Source: Manis javanica (Eukaryota > Chordata > Mammalia > Pholidota > Manidae). From it: a stretch of DNA of 64,000 bases. Made by a program: the position numbers and the translations under genes. The notes under the pieces were generated by a model that was not told the origin of the DNA, did not search any database, and was given only the letters and a program-made list of their open reading frames with translations. Of the stretch, positions 21,047 through 33,084 are shown in pieces. The DNA lies in assembly GCF_040802235.1 (NCBI RefSeq), contig NC_133169.1, positions 40,617,034-40,681,033 on the forward strand, given 5' to 3'. Every line of letters begins with the position of its first letter. Position 1 is the first letter of the stretch.

Positions 21047-24000
21047 ATGAATCTAAAGCCTGCAATGACAATAAGTATATACCTATCAAAAATCACTGTA
21101 AATATAAATGGACTGAATGCACCAATCAAAAGACTTAGAGTCACTGAATTTATAAAAATACAAGGCCCAACTATATGTTGCCTACAAGAGGCTCATTTCA
21201 AATCCAAAGACATACACAGACTAATGTGAACGGATGGAAAAAGATATTTCATGCATATCTTTTTATGCAAAAGATATTTCATGCATAGGGAGAAAAAAGC
21301 AGATGTTGCAGCACTTGTATCAGAGAAAATAGACTTCAAAACAAAAACAGTCAAAAGAGACAAAGATGGACATTATAGAATAATAAAGGGGTTAATCCCA
21401 CAAGAGGATATAACCATGATAAATATCTATGCACCCAACAGAGGAGCAAAAGAACAATGGAACCCAATGTCAGCAGAAGAAGGGACATAATAAAGATCGG
21501 AGAAGAAATAAATAAAATTGAGAAGAAGAAAACAATAGAAAAAGTTAGTGAAACCTAGAGCTGGTTCTTTTAGAAAATAAAAAAATAGAAAAAAAAAGAG
21601 AATCTACACACATAAACAGAATCAGAAATGAGAAAGGAAAAATCACGATGGACTCCACAGAAATACAAAGTCTTATTAGAGAACACTATGAAAATCTATA
21701 TGCTAACAAACTGGATAAGCTAGAAGAAATGGACAACATTATAGAAAAATTCAGCCTTCCAAGACTGACCCAGAAAGAAACAGAAAATCTAGGCAGACCA
21801 GTTACCAGCAATGAAATTGAATTGTTAATTTAAAAACTACCCAATAACAAAACTCTGGACCAGATGGACTCACTGCTGTGTATTATCAGACATTTAGAGA
21901 AGTCATAATACCCATTCTCCTTAAAGTTTTCCAGAAAATAGAAGAGGAGGAAATACTTCCAAACTCATACTATGAAGCCAGCATCACTCTAGTACCAAAA
22001 CCAGGAAAAGACACCACAAAAAAAAAGAAAATTACAGACCAATATCACTGATGAATATAGATGCAAAATACTCAACAAAATATTATCAAACCAAATTGAA
22101 AATACATCAAGAAGATCATATATCATGATCAAGTGGTATTCATCTCAGGGATGCACGGATGGTACAGCATTAAAAAATCCATCAACATCATCCACCACAT
22201 CAACAAAAAGGACAAAAACATATGATCGTTTCAATAGATACTGAAAAAGCATTAAACAAAATTCATCATCCACTCAAGATAAAAACTCTAAAAAAAATGG
22301 GTATAGAGGGCAAGTACCTTAACATAATAAAGGCCATATATGACAACCCACAGCCAACATAATACTTAACAGTGAAAAGCTGAAAGCTTTTCCTCTAAGA
22401 TTGGGAACAAGAAAAGGATGCCCACTCTCTCTGTTTTTATTCAACATAGTACTGGAGGTCCTAGCCAATCAGAAACACAAGAAATAAAAGGCATCCATAT
22501 TGATAAGGAAGAAGTCAAACTGTCACTGTTTGCAGATGAAATGATATTGTACATAAAAAACCCTGAAGAATCCACTCCAAAACTACTAGAACTAATACCT
22601 GAATTCAGCAAAGTTGCAATATGCAAAATTAATAAACAGAAATCTGTTACATTCCTATACACTAACAATGAACTAGCAGAAAGAGAAATCATAAAAACAA
22701 TTCCATTCACAATTGCATCAAAAAGAATAAAATACCTAGGAATAAACCTAACTAAGAAAGTGAATGACCTATCCTGAAAAATACAGGACACTCCTAAGAG
22801 AAATTAAAGAGGACTCTAATAAATAGAAGTCCATCCCATGCTCTTGGGTAGAAAAAATTAATACTGTTAGAATGGCCATCATGCCTAAAGCAATCTACAG
22901 TTTCAATGCAATCCCTATCAAAATATCAACAGCATTCTTCAACAAACTGGAACAAATAGTTATAAAATTCATATGGAACCACAAAAGACCCGAAATAGCC
23001 AAGGCAATCCTGAGAAGGAAGAATAAAGCAGGGGGATCTCACTTCCCAACTTCAAGCTCTACTAGAAAGCCACAGTAATCAAGACAATTTGGTACTGGCA
23101 CAAGAACAGACCCGTAGACCAGTAGAACAGAATAGAGAGTCCAGATATTAACCCAAACATATGTGGTCAATTAATATACCATAAAGGAGCCTTGGATATA
23201 TAATGGGGAAATGACAGCCTCTTCAACAGCTGGTGTTGGTCAAACTGGACAGGTACATGTAAGAAAATGAAACTGGAATATTGTCTAACCTCATACACAA
23301 AAGTAAACTCCAAATGGATCAAAGACCAGAATGTAAGTAATGAAACCATAAAACTCTTAGAAGAAAATATAGGCAAAACCCTCTTGAATATAAACATGAG
23401 CAACTTCTTCATGAACATATCTCCACAGGCAAGGGAAACAAAAGCAAAAAGGAACAAGTGGGATTATATCAAACTAAAAAGCTTCTGTACAGCAAAGGAG
23501 ACCATCAGTACAACAAAAAGACATCCTACAGTATGGAAGAATATATTCATAAATGACATATCCAGTAAGGGGTTGACATCCAAATTATATAAAGAGCTCA
23601 TGCACCACCACAAACAAAAAGCAAATAACTGAATTAAAGAATGGGCGGAGGAGCTGAACAGACACTTCTTCAAAGAAGAAATTCAGATGGCCAACAGGCA
23701 CATGAAAAGATGCTCCACATTGCTAATCAACAGAGAACTGCAAATTAAAGCCATAATGAGATAATAACTCACAACATTTAGGATGACCAACATCCAATAG
23801 ACAAACAACAATAAATGTTGGTGAGGATGTGGAGAAAGTGGAACCCTACTACACTGCTGGTGGGAGCGTAAATTAGTTCAACCTTTATGGAAAGCAGTAT
23901 GGAGGTTCCTCAAAAAACTAAAAATAGAAATACCATTTGACTCAGGATTTCCACTCCTAGGAATTTACCTTACGAATGCAGCAGCCCAGTTTGAAAAAGA

Positions 24001-24252
24001 CATATGCACCTCTATGTTTATCACATCACTATTTGCAATAGCCAAGAAATGAAAACAACGTAAGTGTCCACCAGTAGATGAATGGATAAAGATATGGTAC
24101 ATTTACACAATGGAATATTATTCAGCCATAAGAAGAAAACAAATCCTACCATTTGCAACAACATGGATGGAGCTAGAGGGTATTATTCTCAGTGAAATAA
24201 GCCAGGCAGAAAAAGACAAGTACCAAATGACTTCACTCACATGTGGAGTATA
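21047..24252 (+). pseudogene. L1-B ORF2 remnant (endonuclease, reverse transcriptase)
   Basis: Pieces of ORF2 in several frames. The endonuclease start (TVNINGLNAPIKR, ICCLQEAH) lies at 21080-21200, followed by a small local duplication near 21250-21285 and IYAPN near 21430. The middle is deleted at about 21480. Reverse transcriptase reappears from about 21640; its catalytic FADD motif reads FADE (about 22531-22542), which removes an essential Asp. The C-terminal region runs to about 24250 with further stops. Confidence 0.9.
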
Positions 24253-24632
24253 AGTGCAAAGAAAAAGCTGAAGGAACAGAAACAGCAGCAGACTCACAGA
24301 ACCCAAGAATGGACTAACAGTTACCAAAGGGAAAGGGACTGTGGAGGATGGGTGGGAAGGGAGGCATAAGGGAAATAGGGGCATTATGATGAGCACACAT
24401 AATGTGGAAGCATCACAGGGAAGGCAGTACAGCACAGAGAAGACAAGTAGTGATTCTGTAGCATCTTACTACACTGATGGACAGTGACTGTAATGGGGTA
24501 TATGGGGGGGAATTTATAATGGAGGTAATCTAGTAACCAGAATGTTGTTCATGTAAGTGTGTATTAATGATACCCCCCCAAAAATAAATCATAAGTTAAT
24601 AAATAAATAAATAAAATAAAACACAAGGTTTC

Positions 24633-25609
24633 ATGTGTAATCCTTTCCCTTAATTGGTACAGGAAAGGTAGATAATAAGATCATAATGATGTAGTCTGAC
24701 ATATGTAAGGGTGCATTTTGTTCAAGGAGACATTGTCTACACCTGTAGGGCCAGTAACAGTGAAAAGTGATGGGAGTTGGGTGGGCAGGTATCAGGAAAA
24801 AATAATAGAATATGTAAAACCTAAGTGATATGTATAGTTGACTCAAATTTAGATTTAAGCAAAGATTTGAGGATATCCCAAACAAATTTATATTTTGGCA
24901 TCCCTCAACTGAACATTGTAAACATTTTGTATTTATTTAGAGGAAATATAAGTTACTGCAGTGGGGTACATATAGAGAAATAAGTTTACTAAGGTACAGC
25001 AATCCTTATATTATGAAGCCATTTACTCTGATCTCATAATTTCATTTATCATGAAAAAAAACAGAGCAAAACCTACCAAATAATAATAAAAAGCCTCCTA
25101 AATTAGAGGCGATTCTTTGTAAATAATCTGTTCATGTGTTGGCTCCTGTAGATGGTCTCCTCTCTGACATGGCACGCCTACCTATTTATATACCTCAGCA
25201 CATATTCTTTTCCATTCAGATTTTTTTAGGCGTAATGGTACACATGCAAATTAATAAAATATTCTCTTCACTATAAAACAATTATGAGCAAATTATTGTG
25301 GCTAGATACATTGACATACTAGATATCTGACCAGCTTCCCTACATACTTATTCCACTCTGCAGGGAGTTAAGTTATAAGAGGCAGGAGAATGGTACATAT
25401 TGTTTCAAATACAATGAACATATGGCCATACATGAAAATTAAAGGAAAAGAATTATTGCATCATAAAGTGCAAGAGTAGATTACCCATCAACATTTATTT
25501 TTTTTAGGGTTTAGATATTACTTATCAGTATATTCTAGGCAAAGTGTTATATGTTATTCACTATAGTCAATAAGGGGTTCCAAAAGTTACATTTTTGTAT
25601 GAATGTACA
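24633..25609. other. Intergenic DNA, partly duplicated (24830-25300 resembles 39540-40060)
   Basis: The segment around ctaaggtacagcaat (25000) and ctctgacatggcacgcctacct (25163) aligns with ctaaggtgtagcaat (39708) and ctctgacatgacaccactacct (39892). Divergence is substantial and no gene is seen. Confidence 0.55.
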
Positions 25610-25990
25610 ATGCCAACAGTCTCCTCAAGGTCCCAATACCCACTTAATTCCTCAGGCTGCAGAGAAAGGGGTTCAGAAGAGGGGTGATAATGGCGTAAAA
25701 CAGAGCTACTGTTCAGGAGAACGCAAGGGTTGCAGCCTTGTATAGGTGGAGAGGCCCATCACATAGAAGAGACTGGGCACCATCAGGTGAGAGGAGCAAG
25801 TGGAGATGGCTTTCGTCTGTCCTCTGGCTGAGCTCATCTGGAGCACCACAGTGAGGATGCGGGCAGAAGACGCTAGATGGCCACGAATGGTACCAGCAGA
25901 ATAATGAGGACCATCAGGAGACACATCTCAGGAATAGTTGTTAGAATGATTCCCTGCTATCCGTGCAGAGGTAGCAGTTAGATCGTTACA
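25610..25990 (-). pseudogene. Olfactory receptor pseudogene fragment (helices 5-7)
   Basis: Minus-strand pieces in three frames match the C-terminal third of an olfactory receptor: a helix-5-like hydrophobic stretch (about 25910-25870), then the open piece 25706-25924 with the [12 protein letters not shown] helix-6 motif, then a helix-7 ITPLLNPF segment near 25650. At least two frameshifts and a stop separate them. Nothing of helices 1-4 is recognisable, so this is a truncated relic. The subfamily cannot be named. Confidence 0.85.
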
Positions 25991-27179
25991 GCAATTTCTT
26001 CTTTGATATTCTTTTCTAAAATCGGGTTATTTGAAGATCATGTATCTCATAGAAATACATAGGAAGAACTACACACATTCTTAATAATTAAGCTAATGTG
26101 TCACTAAGGCAAAGAGGCAGAAAAATAGATTGGAAAAGAGAATTTTGCAATCTATCATTTGAAATACACTTTAGGAGCTAACACCAAATTATGACTTCGA
26201 GTGGTGATTACTATTTTCGGTCTCATACAATAACCATTTAGTATGAAAAAGAGAGTGGAAAATAAAAAATAGTAAAAGAATTCATTTTTCTTAACCTTAT
26301 GCAAGACTGAACATTTCAGTTTAAATGGGTTGCCTGCAGAATCACAGCTGAACCCCATATATTGTTTGCAAAGGCCCTCAGGGAGACCCCGGACTCTAGA
26401 CCAAAATTAAATGCAGTGTCTACATTGCAGATGATATTTTTTTCTCAGATTGTTGTCTGCACTAAAAATAAATAAACAAAAAACAATTGAGTTCAGGTTA
26501 AATGCTCAAAATGTTTGTTCAAATGAAAACTAATGAGATATCTTTTAACAGATAGGTTTTACAAAAGTATTACTTAATTCTACTTCACCTTTAAAACGTG
26601 TATATAAACTATATTCTAGAAAATAATAACCAATTGATATATACTTTGATGTTTTTTGAACAAAAGGATGATTTGAGGGAATTGTGTGACTCAGGCTATG
26701 CTATTTTCTAAATAATGCAATTAACTTTTTCCTAAAAATTTGTAAGATTAACATGATCATGGAAGTCGGAGAAACTTTTCTGAAAATATGCACATCCAAT
26801 AAATGTTGTAACCTATCAGGGTTCATTGTGGCCTGGATCATAGGGAGGAAGTTAGATAAGGACAGGGCATTCACTTACTGTTATTCAATACTTATGGGAT
26901 TTATTTAACCTGGTAAAATTAAAGAGAGGATAAATTTTAAAATTTCAATCTAAATAATTCCATAAGATGACATAAAAGAAAAACTTTACTAAGGCAAAAA
27001 ATACATCTTTTATAAAATAAATGTATGTTCTATAATATTACACAGTAAAAAATATGCACATATTATAAAATATGTATATTAAAATATATTTTAAATTGCT
27101 GCATATTTATATGTGTATGTATTTAATTATATAGACATACATATTTATAACATATATATGCTCAAAAACTTGGGTAGTG
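25991..27179. other. AT-rich intergenic DNA
   Basis: No coding frame of interest. The 26900-27160 part is almost pure A/T with many TATA/ATAT tracts. Confidence 0.55.
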
Positions 27180-28010
27180 AGATGATGTAGGTCATATTTA
27201 CTATATGTTTTATGACTTTCCTGTAAAACACCTTAAACAATTTCCTCAGAGAGACAACTCCCTTGAGCAGACAATCATTGATTTTTACTCTCAGATGGAA
27301 ATATTAGAATATAAGTATCTCATTTAAGCAAAAAATTAACTCCTCTAATGGGTAATACTTGCCTCAAATCGAATCACTGGTATAAAACTTTCTAGACAAA
27401 TAAAGGGAAAATACAAGTTTTGGGATCCCTGAATCTTGCAGTTTAGGGTAAACTCCTTAAGAAAAGTAATAAAAAATACAAGTACAGTGTTGACATAGGC
27501 AACATTGGAAAGGGCCTTTGCAAGTGAGAGGCCATTAACTTTAAATTTCTTGAGCTTCATAGCTCCTTCTGATTTATTTTTGAATAAATTTTAGAAGTGT
27601 TCCTCAATTCACATTTTCTTATTTTCAGTTGACATTGTGTAAACAATACATTTTAAGTGTAACAGGTAACAACAAAAAATTTCTTGGGAAGGTTATGAGA
27701 AAAATCAATCTCAAATGCTGTGGTATAAAAATGGTGGTGTGTCCTTAGGTACCACACAGTGAGCCCTGGGGGTATAACTGGATTCCAATAGTGGGGTGGA
27801 ACTGAGGAGGGCAGCACACTGCCCAAGTGAGAGAAACAGGAACTTACCATTTGTTTATATATGCAGAGATTTACTACTTATTTTCTATCAGGATCCATGA
27901 TAACACCAATTACAAATGGCAATAAAAAATTAGTCAATTGTAATCAAATCACAGTGTTCCCTGTGACATAACAAGTATTCAATAAGTACTAGTTTTAGTA
28001 ATGATGATTG
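27180..28010 (+). repeat. Old local duplication, copy 2 (left half)
   Basis: Paralogous to about 17400-18230, sharing colinear phrases such as agatggaaatattagaatataagt and tgcctcaaatcgaatcactgg. It lacks the LTR-like insert of copy 1 and is interrupted on its right by an L1 fragment. Confidence 0.65.
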
Positions 28011-29040
28011 TTTTTATTGGGGTTATTATTTTTTTTAATATTTTTAATCAAGCATAGTTGATACACAGTATTATATTGGTTTCCAGCATATAGTATAATG
28101 ATTTAACAATTTCACACAATATTAAATCCTAATCTCAACTACTTTAGTTGCTATCTGTCAACACCTCTCATGTTGAACAAAACTGATTGTATTTTTTATG
28201 CTCTACTTTCATTCCTGTGACTAATTTATATTATGATTGTGATTTTTGTGCCTCTATACCCTTCACCTATTTTACCCACACACCCCAACCATCCCCATGG
28301 TAACCACCAGTCACTTCTCAGTGTCTATGAGTCTAATGCTGTTTTGTTCATTTTGTTTTGTTTTGTTTTTAGATTCCACATGCAAGTGAAATCATTTGGT
28401 ATTTGTCTTTCTCCACCTGTATTTCACTTAGCATAATACCCTCTAGGTCCATCCATGATGTCAAAATTGGGAAAATTTCTTTTTTGTAGCTGAATATCCC
28501 ATTGTACATATGTATCACATTTTCTTTATACTTTCATTTATTGACAGATACTAAGGTTGCTCCCATATCTTGGCCATTGTAAATAATGTGATAATAAACA
28601 AAGGAGTTCATATATCTTTTCAAATCAGAGATTTTGTTTTCTTTGGGGAAATTCCTAGAAATGGAGTTACTGGATTGTATGGTATTTCTATTTTTAGTTT
28701 TCAGAGGAACCTCCATACTGCTTTCCACATTGGCTGCATTACTTACATTACCTCCAATAGTATAGGAGGTTCCCTGTTCTTTACATCCTCACCAACACTT
28801 GTTATATCTTGTCTTTTGGATGTTGGCCATCCTTACTGGGGTGAGGTGATATCTCATTGTGATTTTAATTTGCATTTCCCTGATGATTAGAGATGCGGAG
28901 CATTTATTCATGTGCCTATTGCCCAACTGTGTGTCTTCTTTGAAAAAAAGTCTTTTCAGGTCCTCTGCCCCTTGGGCTACATTTATTGCTTTGTTTTGGT
29001 GTTGAGGCTTCTGAGCTCTTTATATATTATGGATTATCTA
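28011..29040 (-). mobile_element. L1 3' end, older subfamily
   Basis: The plus strand is the antisense of an L1 3' UTR and the ORF2 C-terminus. The region 28600-28750 (cctagaaatggagttactgg, ttcagaggaacctccatact) mirrors the ORF2 end of the other copies. The 3' UTR (28030-28350) differs from the young elements, suggesting an older L1 subfamily. No open frame remains. Confidence 0.82.
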
Positions 29041-29269
29041 CTGTAACAAGATTGATTAATTCTAGAGACAGTAAAGGGAGGTTGATTTTTGAATACTCTA
29101 TCCCCTTAACTAGTTTTAAGGGATGACATATGATAACTCCTTTGTTCAAGGTAAAAAAAATTTACAATAACATAAAAGTCAAGATGATTCAGTTTTGACT
29201 AAGTGGAGCTAGGAGACCAGAGCTTATTCTGCATGAATAACCAGAAATTATTATTTGCTTTCTTTAATC

Positions 29270-29900
29270 TGAAGTTTATTCCTGTCTTTCTACTGTGACT
29301 TGGACTAGCACATACCACTGAGGGTGATTTGTGAAAACTGATTTCGTTTATAAAGGCTAGCAACTCACAACATTGCCTGGCATGCAACCAGCCCTTAATA
29401 AATATCAACTTTAGTGACGACTATTACCATCACTGCTGTTATTATATTTTTGTTATGATCCTATTTAATATGGATTCAGGGACGGAAGCATATCCCTTAC
29501 TATTTAGTCCAATGCAGACACAAAACCTCTCAATATTTATGCACATATAAGTGTAACTTCTCTCCACCATCAACTCAAAGAAACTCAAAAAACAAAAACA
29601 GAACACACTATCCAGGCAGAGAATAACTTAAAATCAATCCTATAACATGGCCACTCTCTCTGCCCACATGCGCAGCCCAGCAAACAGCATGGCCACTGAA
29701 CAAGACTGCCTCTTCTGAGCTACTGGGCTGCCTCCCACCCAGAGCTCACCATCCACACAGGGTAAGTGCCTACACTCTCAGTCTGAGCCCACACGTCCAT
29801 ATCTCTGAGTTCAAATAGACCAAGATAGTGCCAGGAGTTCCCGTGAGCTCAAGACAGCCCTTAAAATTCACACAAATAGGGACAATGTAAACATGAGAGA
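29270..29900 (+). repeat. Old local duplication, copy 3 (right half)
   Basis: Aligns with 18095-18650, sharing segments near tagtgacgactattaccatcactgctgttatta (29412) and aacttaaaatcaatcctata (29626). It is the weakest of the three copies. Confidence 0.55.
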
Positions 29901-30689
29901 TCATCTTATTTTATTTGGTCAGGTTTAATAGGAAGGGGGTAAAAGCAAAGGAGGAAAACCAATGAGATGCCTCAATATAAAAGAAGGCATTCCTAAGGTA
30001 TATTATAACCTGTCACTACCTTCATCCCTTAAAATCCAACATCAGAAAGATGGGTAGGAGGCAGGTACACATCCTCAACACCCACAGAAAACCAAGTAAA
30101 CAATACATGGTCCAACGTAGTTTTATAAGAACTGTAGAATCCAGGTACGAAGCGACAGGAAACAAGCTAACGTAACCAAGAAAGAGCCTTATTCAAAATG
30201 GGGGGAAATTCCGTGGCATTTTACTTGCGGTTGTCCCACCCCACCCTAAGATCAGTGTGCCTGGGTCATAAAGAGACGACTTAATGTCCACTTCATCCTC
30301 TGGGACAAAAGTGTGCCCTAGCCGACGCGACTCTGATTGGCCCGAGGCTCTCCAAGGGGGTTGGTTTCTCTTTCGTCTTACTCAAAACACTGATTGAAGA
30401 AATGGTGTAGATTGGATTCCAGTTTGGAGTCCTCTGACAGCAGTGGCAGGTGTCATGGAGCATTAGTACAAATCCACGCAGAGTACAAATCCGCGGGAGC
30501 TTCTGAGTAAGAGGTTACAGGAGGGGGAATGCAACAGAAATCCAAGGCTTCTGAAAGAAACAAGGGTGAGACCCTTAAGGAAATTCCAAAGCAGTCATGT
30601 ATTTGGGTAATGGAAAAAACTTACCGAGAACTCCACTTTTAATTACCTTATAGGATATATAAAATAAAACTATTAATTTAGGGGGGAAT
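29901..30689. other. Intergenic DNA upstream of the calpain-7 pseudogene
   Basis: No repeat or frame that I recognise. Confidence 0.5.
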
Positions 30690-30960
30690 GCTGGGACGGC
30701 GACGCGGGGCGGCCTTGCAGCTCGAGAGCCGCATGGGCTGAGGGGCGCGGCCCGTGACAGGTTCCATCCCAGGAGGCCCCGGTCCTCCCTTGGCCACCCG
30801 CAGTGAGCTGTGCCTGCCCGCCAGCGCCCCCGACTCCTCTTCCCGGCCCCGGGCGCGCCGCCGTTGGCGAGAGGCCTCCCGGCGCGTGTCCTCGCTCGGC
30901 CGCGCGGGTTCGGCGCTGTGGACGCCCCAGCGCTGGAGCGGGACGCTGTGCAGTCCCCCA
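30690..30960 (+). other. GC- and CpG-rich island (pseudogene 5' leader)
   Basis: The only strongly GC-rich, CpG-dense stretch in an otherwise AT-rich window. It corresponds to the parent gene's 5' UTR and first codons. Overlapping frames of about 80-130 codons on both strands are by-products of the composition. Confidence 0.75.
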
Positions 30961-32752
30961 GGCTGGCAGTGCAGCGCGACCACGAAGGCCGCTGCTCCGA
31001 GGCTGCATTTTGCTACAGGGAAGCTGCGCAAGCTTGGTTTTATGCTGAGATGGCAGCACCAAGCCTAGAACATCTTCAAGAGAAATAAATGAGTGATTGG
31101 AAAGAATCCAGACTTTACATTCTGCAGTTCAAAGACTGCTGATCCTTAGAAATCAAAACATCAGCTGCATTTGGAGGAGTCCGTTTCCTTGTTACACAAG
31201 CTTTTGACGAGGATGGGACGGGGAATGTTGAAGACGCCACAGAGTTGTATACGGAAGACGTAGATCTCTGCCTGATTATGAAACTGCTGATAAAATTCTG
31301 CAAAATAAACTGAAACAGGTGGCCCGACAGGCACTAAACAGAGTGGCAGCCTGCGTGAGCCTTTAACAAAGCCACCACGCAGAACCAAGTCAGCGAGAGT
31401 CAGACCGAAGCCGCCTCCCACAGGATCGCATTGTCCCCTGGGAACTAACTTTTCCTGGAAAGACCTCGGCCATTTGTAAGTTCACTATCATGATGCACAA
31501 GGACAGAGGTTTACGTCAGAAGAAATAGAAGCGCTCAGGGTAACATAAAAAAATAAATGGCATAGAATACGTCCCTTTCATGAGTATTGATCTGAGGGAG
31601 TGTTATGCTTGCCCAGTGCCTTCCTCTGACAGACGGGACAAGCTGGCTTTATCACCTACATGAAACGCTACATTTTCTGAATGGGTCCGACCAGAAGATG
31701 TCTTCAGCAATTCTGCAATGATTTATACTGTGTTCAGTTTTAGCATAAAACAGACAATAGTACCAGAGTGTTACTTTGTGTCATCATTGGCTCTCAGTGC
31801 AGTTTATGAAAGAAGATTTAATAAGGAGATGATTACCAGCATAATTTACCCTCAGAATAAGCATGGTGAGCCAGAGAACAACTCATGTGGGAAGTATATG
31901 GTAAAATTACATACACCTCAATTGTGTCCCAAGAAAGGTGATAATTGATGACCAGTAACCTGCTGATCACGAAGGAGAATTTGCTGTTCTTATTCCAACA
32001 ACAAAAGCGAATTATGGGTTTCTCTCATAGAAAAAGCATACATAAAAGTCATGGGAGGATATGATTTCCCAGGATCCGATTCAAATATTTATCTTCATGC
32101 ACTGACTAGGTGGATACCAGAAACGACTGCTATGCATTCTGATTTTCGCTAAGGGTAATTCTTTCAGAACGCTTCATCAAAGGTTTCACAATGGGGATGT
32201 CCTCGGCACTGCGTCAACACACACAATGACTGAAGCCGAGGGAGAGAAGTGCAGTCTCATTCCCACATATGGATATGCTGTTCTGGATGTTAGAGAGTTC
32301 AAGCGGCTGCAATTTGTCCAATTGAAAAATCCTTGGAGTCATTTACGTTGGAAAGGCACATACAATGAAAATGATGTAAATAACTGGACCCTGGAGTTGC
32401 AAAAATATTTAAACTTTGATCCTCGAACAGCTCATAAAATAGACAATGGAATATTTTGGATTTCATGGGATGGTCTCTGGCAGTATTGTGATGTGATTTA
32501 TTTGAGTTGGAATCCAGGTGTTTTTAAAGAATCAACATGTATACATAGTTCTTGGGATGCTAAGCAAGGACCTTGGAATGCTGTTAAGGATGCCTGTATC
32601 CTGGCTAAGTGGAGGTGCACTGTCCACAGGGGGGCTCCGCAGTGTGGGTTTTGCTCAGTAGACACATAACCGACAAGGATGATTTTGCAAATAATTGAGA
32701 ATTTATTGCAATGGCTGTGTATAAGACTGATGGGAAGAAAGTTTACAACTTA
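30690..32752 (+). pseudogene. CAPN7: CAPN7 (calpain-7) processed pseudogene, 3'-truncated
   Basis: An intronless, frameshifted copy of calpain-7, a cytosolic cysteine protease with N-terminal MIT domains that bind ESCRT-III proteins. A CpG-rich 5' leader (30690-30917) precedes the start codon, which reads GTG (30918-30920). The MIT region follows as LAVQRDHEGRCSEA. The protease core is open at 31718-31948 (KQTIVPECYF, with the catalytic Cys codon at 31769-31771) and 32226-32669. There the catalytic His is Tyr (32268-32270) and the Asn in LKNPWS is kept. Homology stops at about 32752 in the domain after the protease core and old L1 sequence begins, so the 3' end, poly(A) and one target duplicate are lost. 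It cannot encode an active protease. Confidence 0.93.
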
Positions 32753-33084
32753 CACAGACTAGCAAAATGAATGCAAAAGAAAGGATCCAACTATATGCTG
32801 CCTATCATACACTCACTTTAAATATGAGAACTTCCATAGAATGAAAGCAAATAATGAAAATGCATTGCAAGCAAATAGGAAAAACAAAAACAGAGCTATA
32901 CTAATATATACATAATATACTAATATTATATTTAAACAACCAAGTGGTTAATTAAAAAATTAAAATGGAATTTATAAAATATTTTAGATAATCAAAAATG
33001 AAGCCCAACATAAAAAATATTACTGGACACAGCAAAAGCAATGCAGAAAGGTGAACTGTAGACTGTAAAAATTTACATTAAAAC
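32753..33084 (+). mobile_element. Old L1 fragment
   Basis: Phrases such as ccaactatatgctgcctatc resemble the endonuclease part of ORF2 in an ancient L1. It is heavily decayed. It may be one element with 38377-39530, split by chimera copy 2, but the two parts come from opposite ends of ORF2. Confidence 0.5.

Larger units (their letters stand above)
19066..24617 (+). mobile_element. LINE-1 element B, 5' end to poly(A), defective
   Basis: The element is flanked by the exact 15-bp duplication AAAACACAAGGTTTC at 19051-19065 and 24618-24632. It starts with an L1-like 5' end (GGGATTAAAGATGGCAGC), then has a 5' UTR, a broken ORF1 (about 20000-20810), a broken ORF2 (about 21047-24250), a 3' UTR and an A-rich tail with AATAAA units. 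The ORF2 endonuclease region has lost a large internal piece near 21480, where the reading jumps to the linker before reverse transcriptase. Confidence 0.95.

Noticed and set aside
30673-31088. Frames of 80-130 codons on both strands in the GC-rich island
   Set aside because: They overlap the CAPN7 leader and N-terminal region in wrong frames; low stop density in GC-rich DNA explains them.
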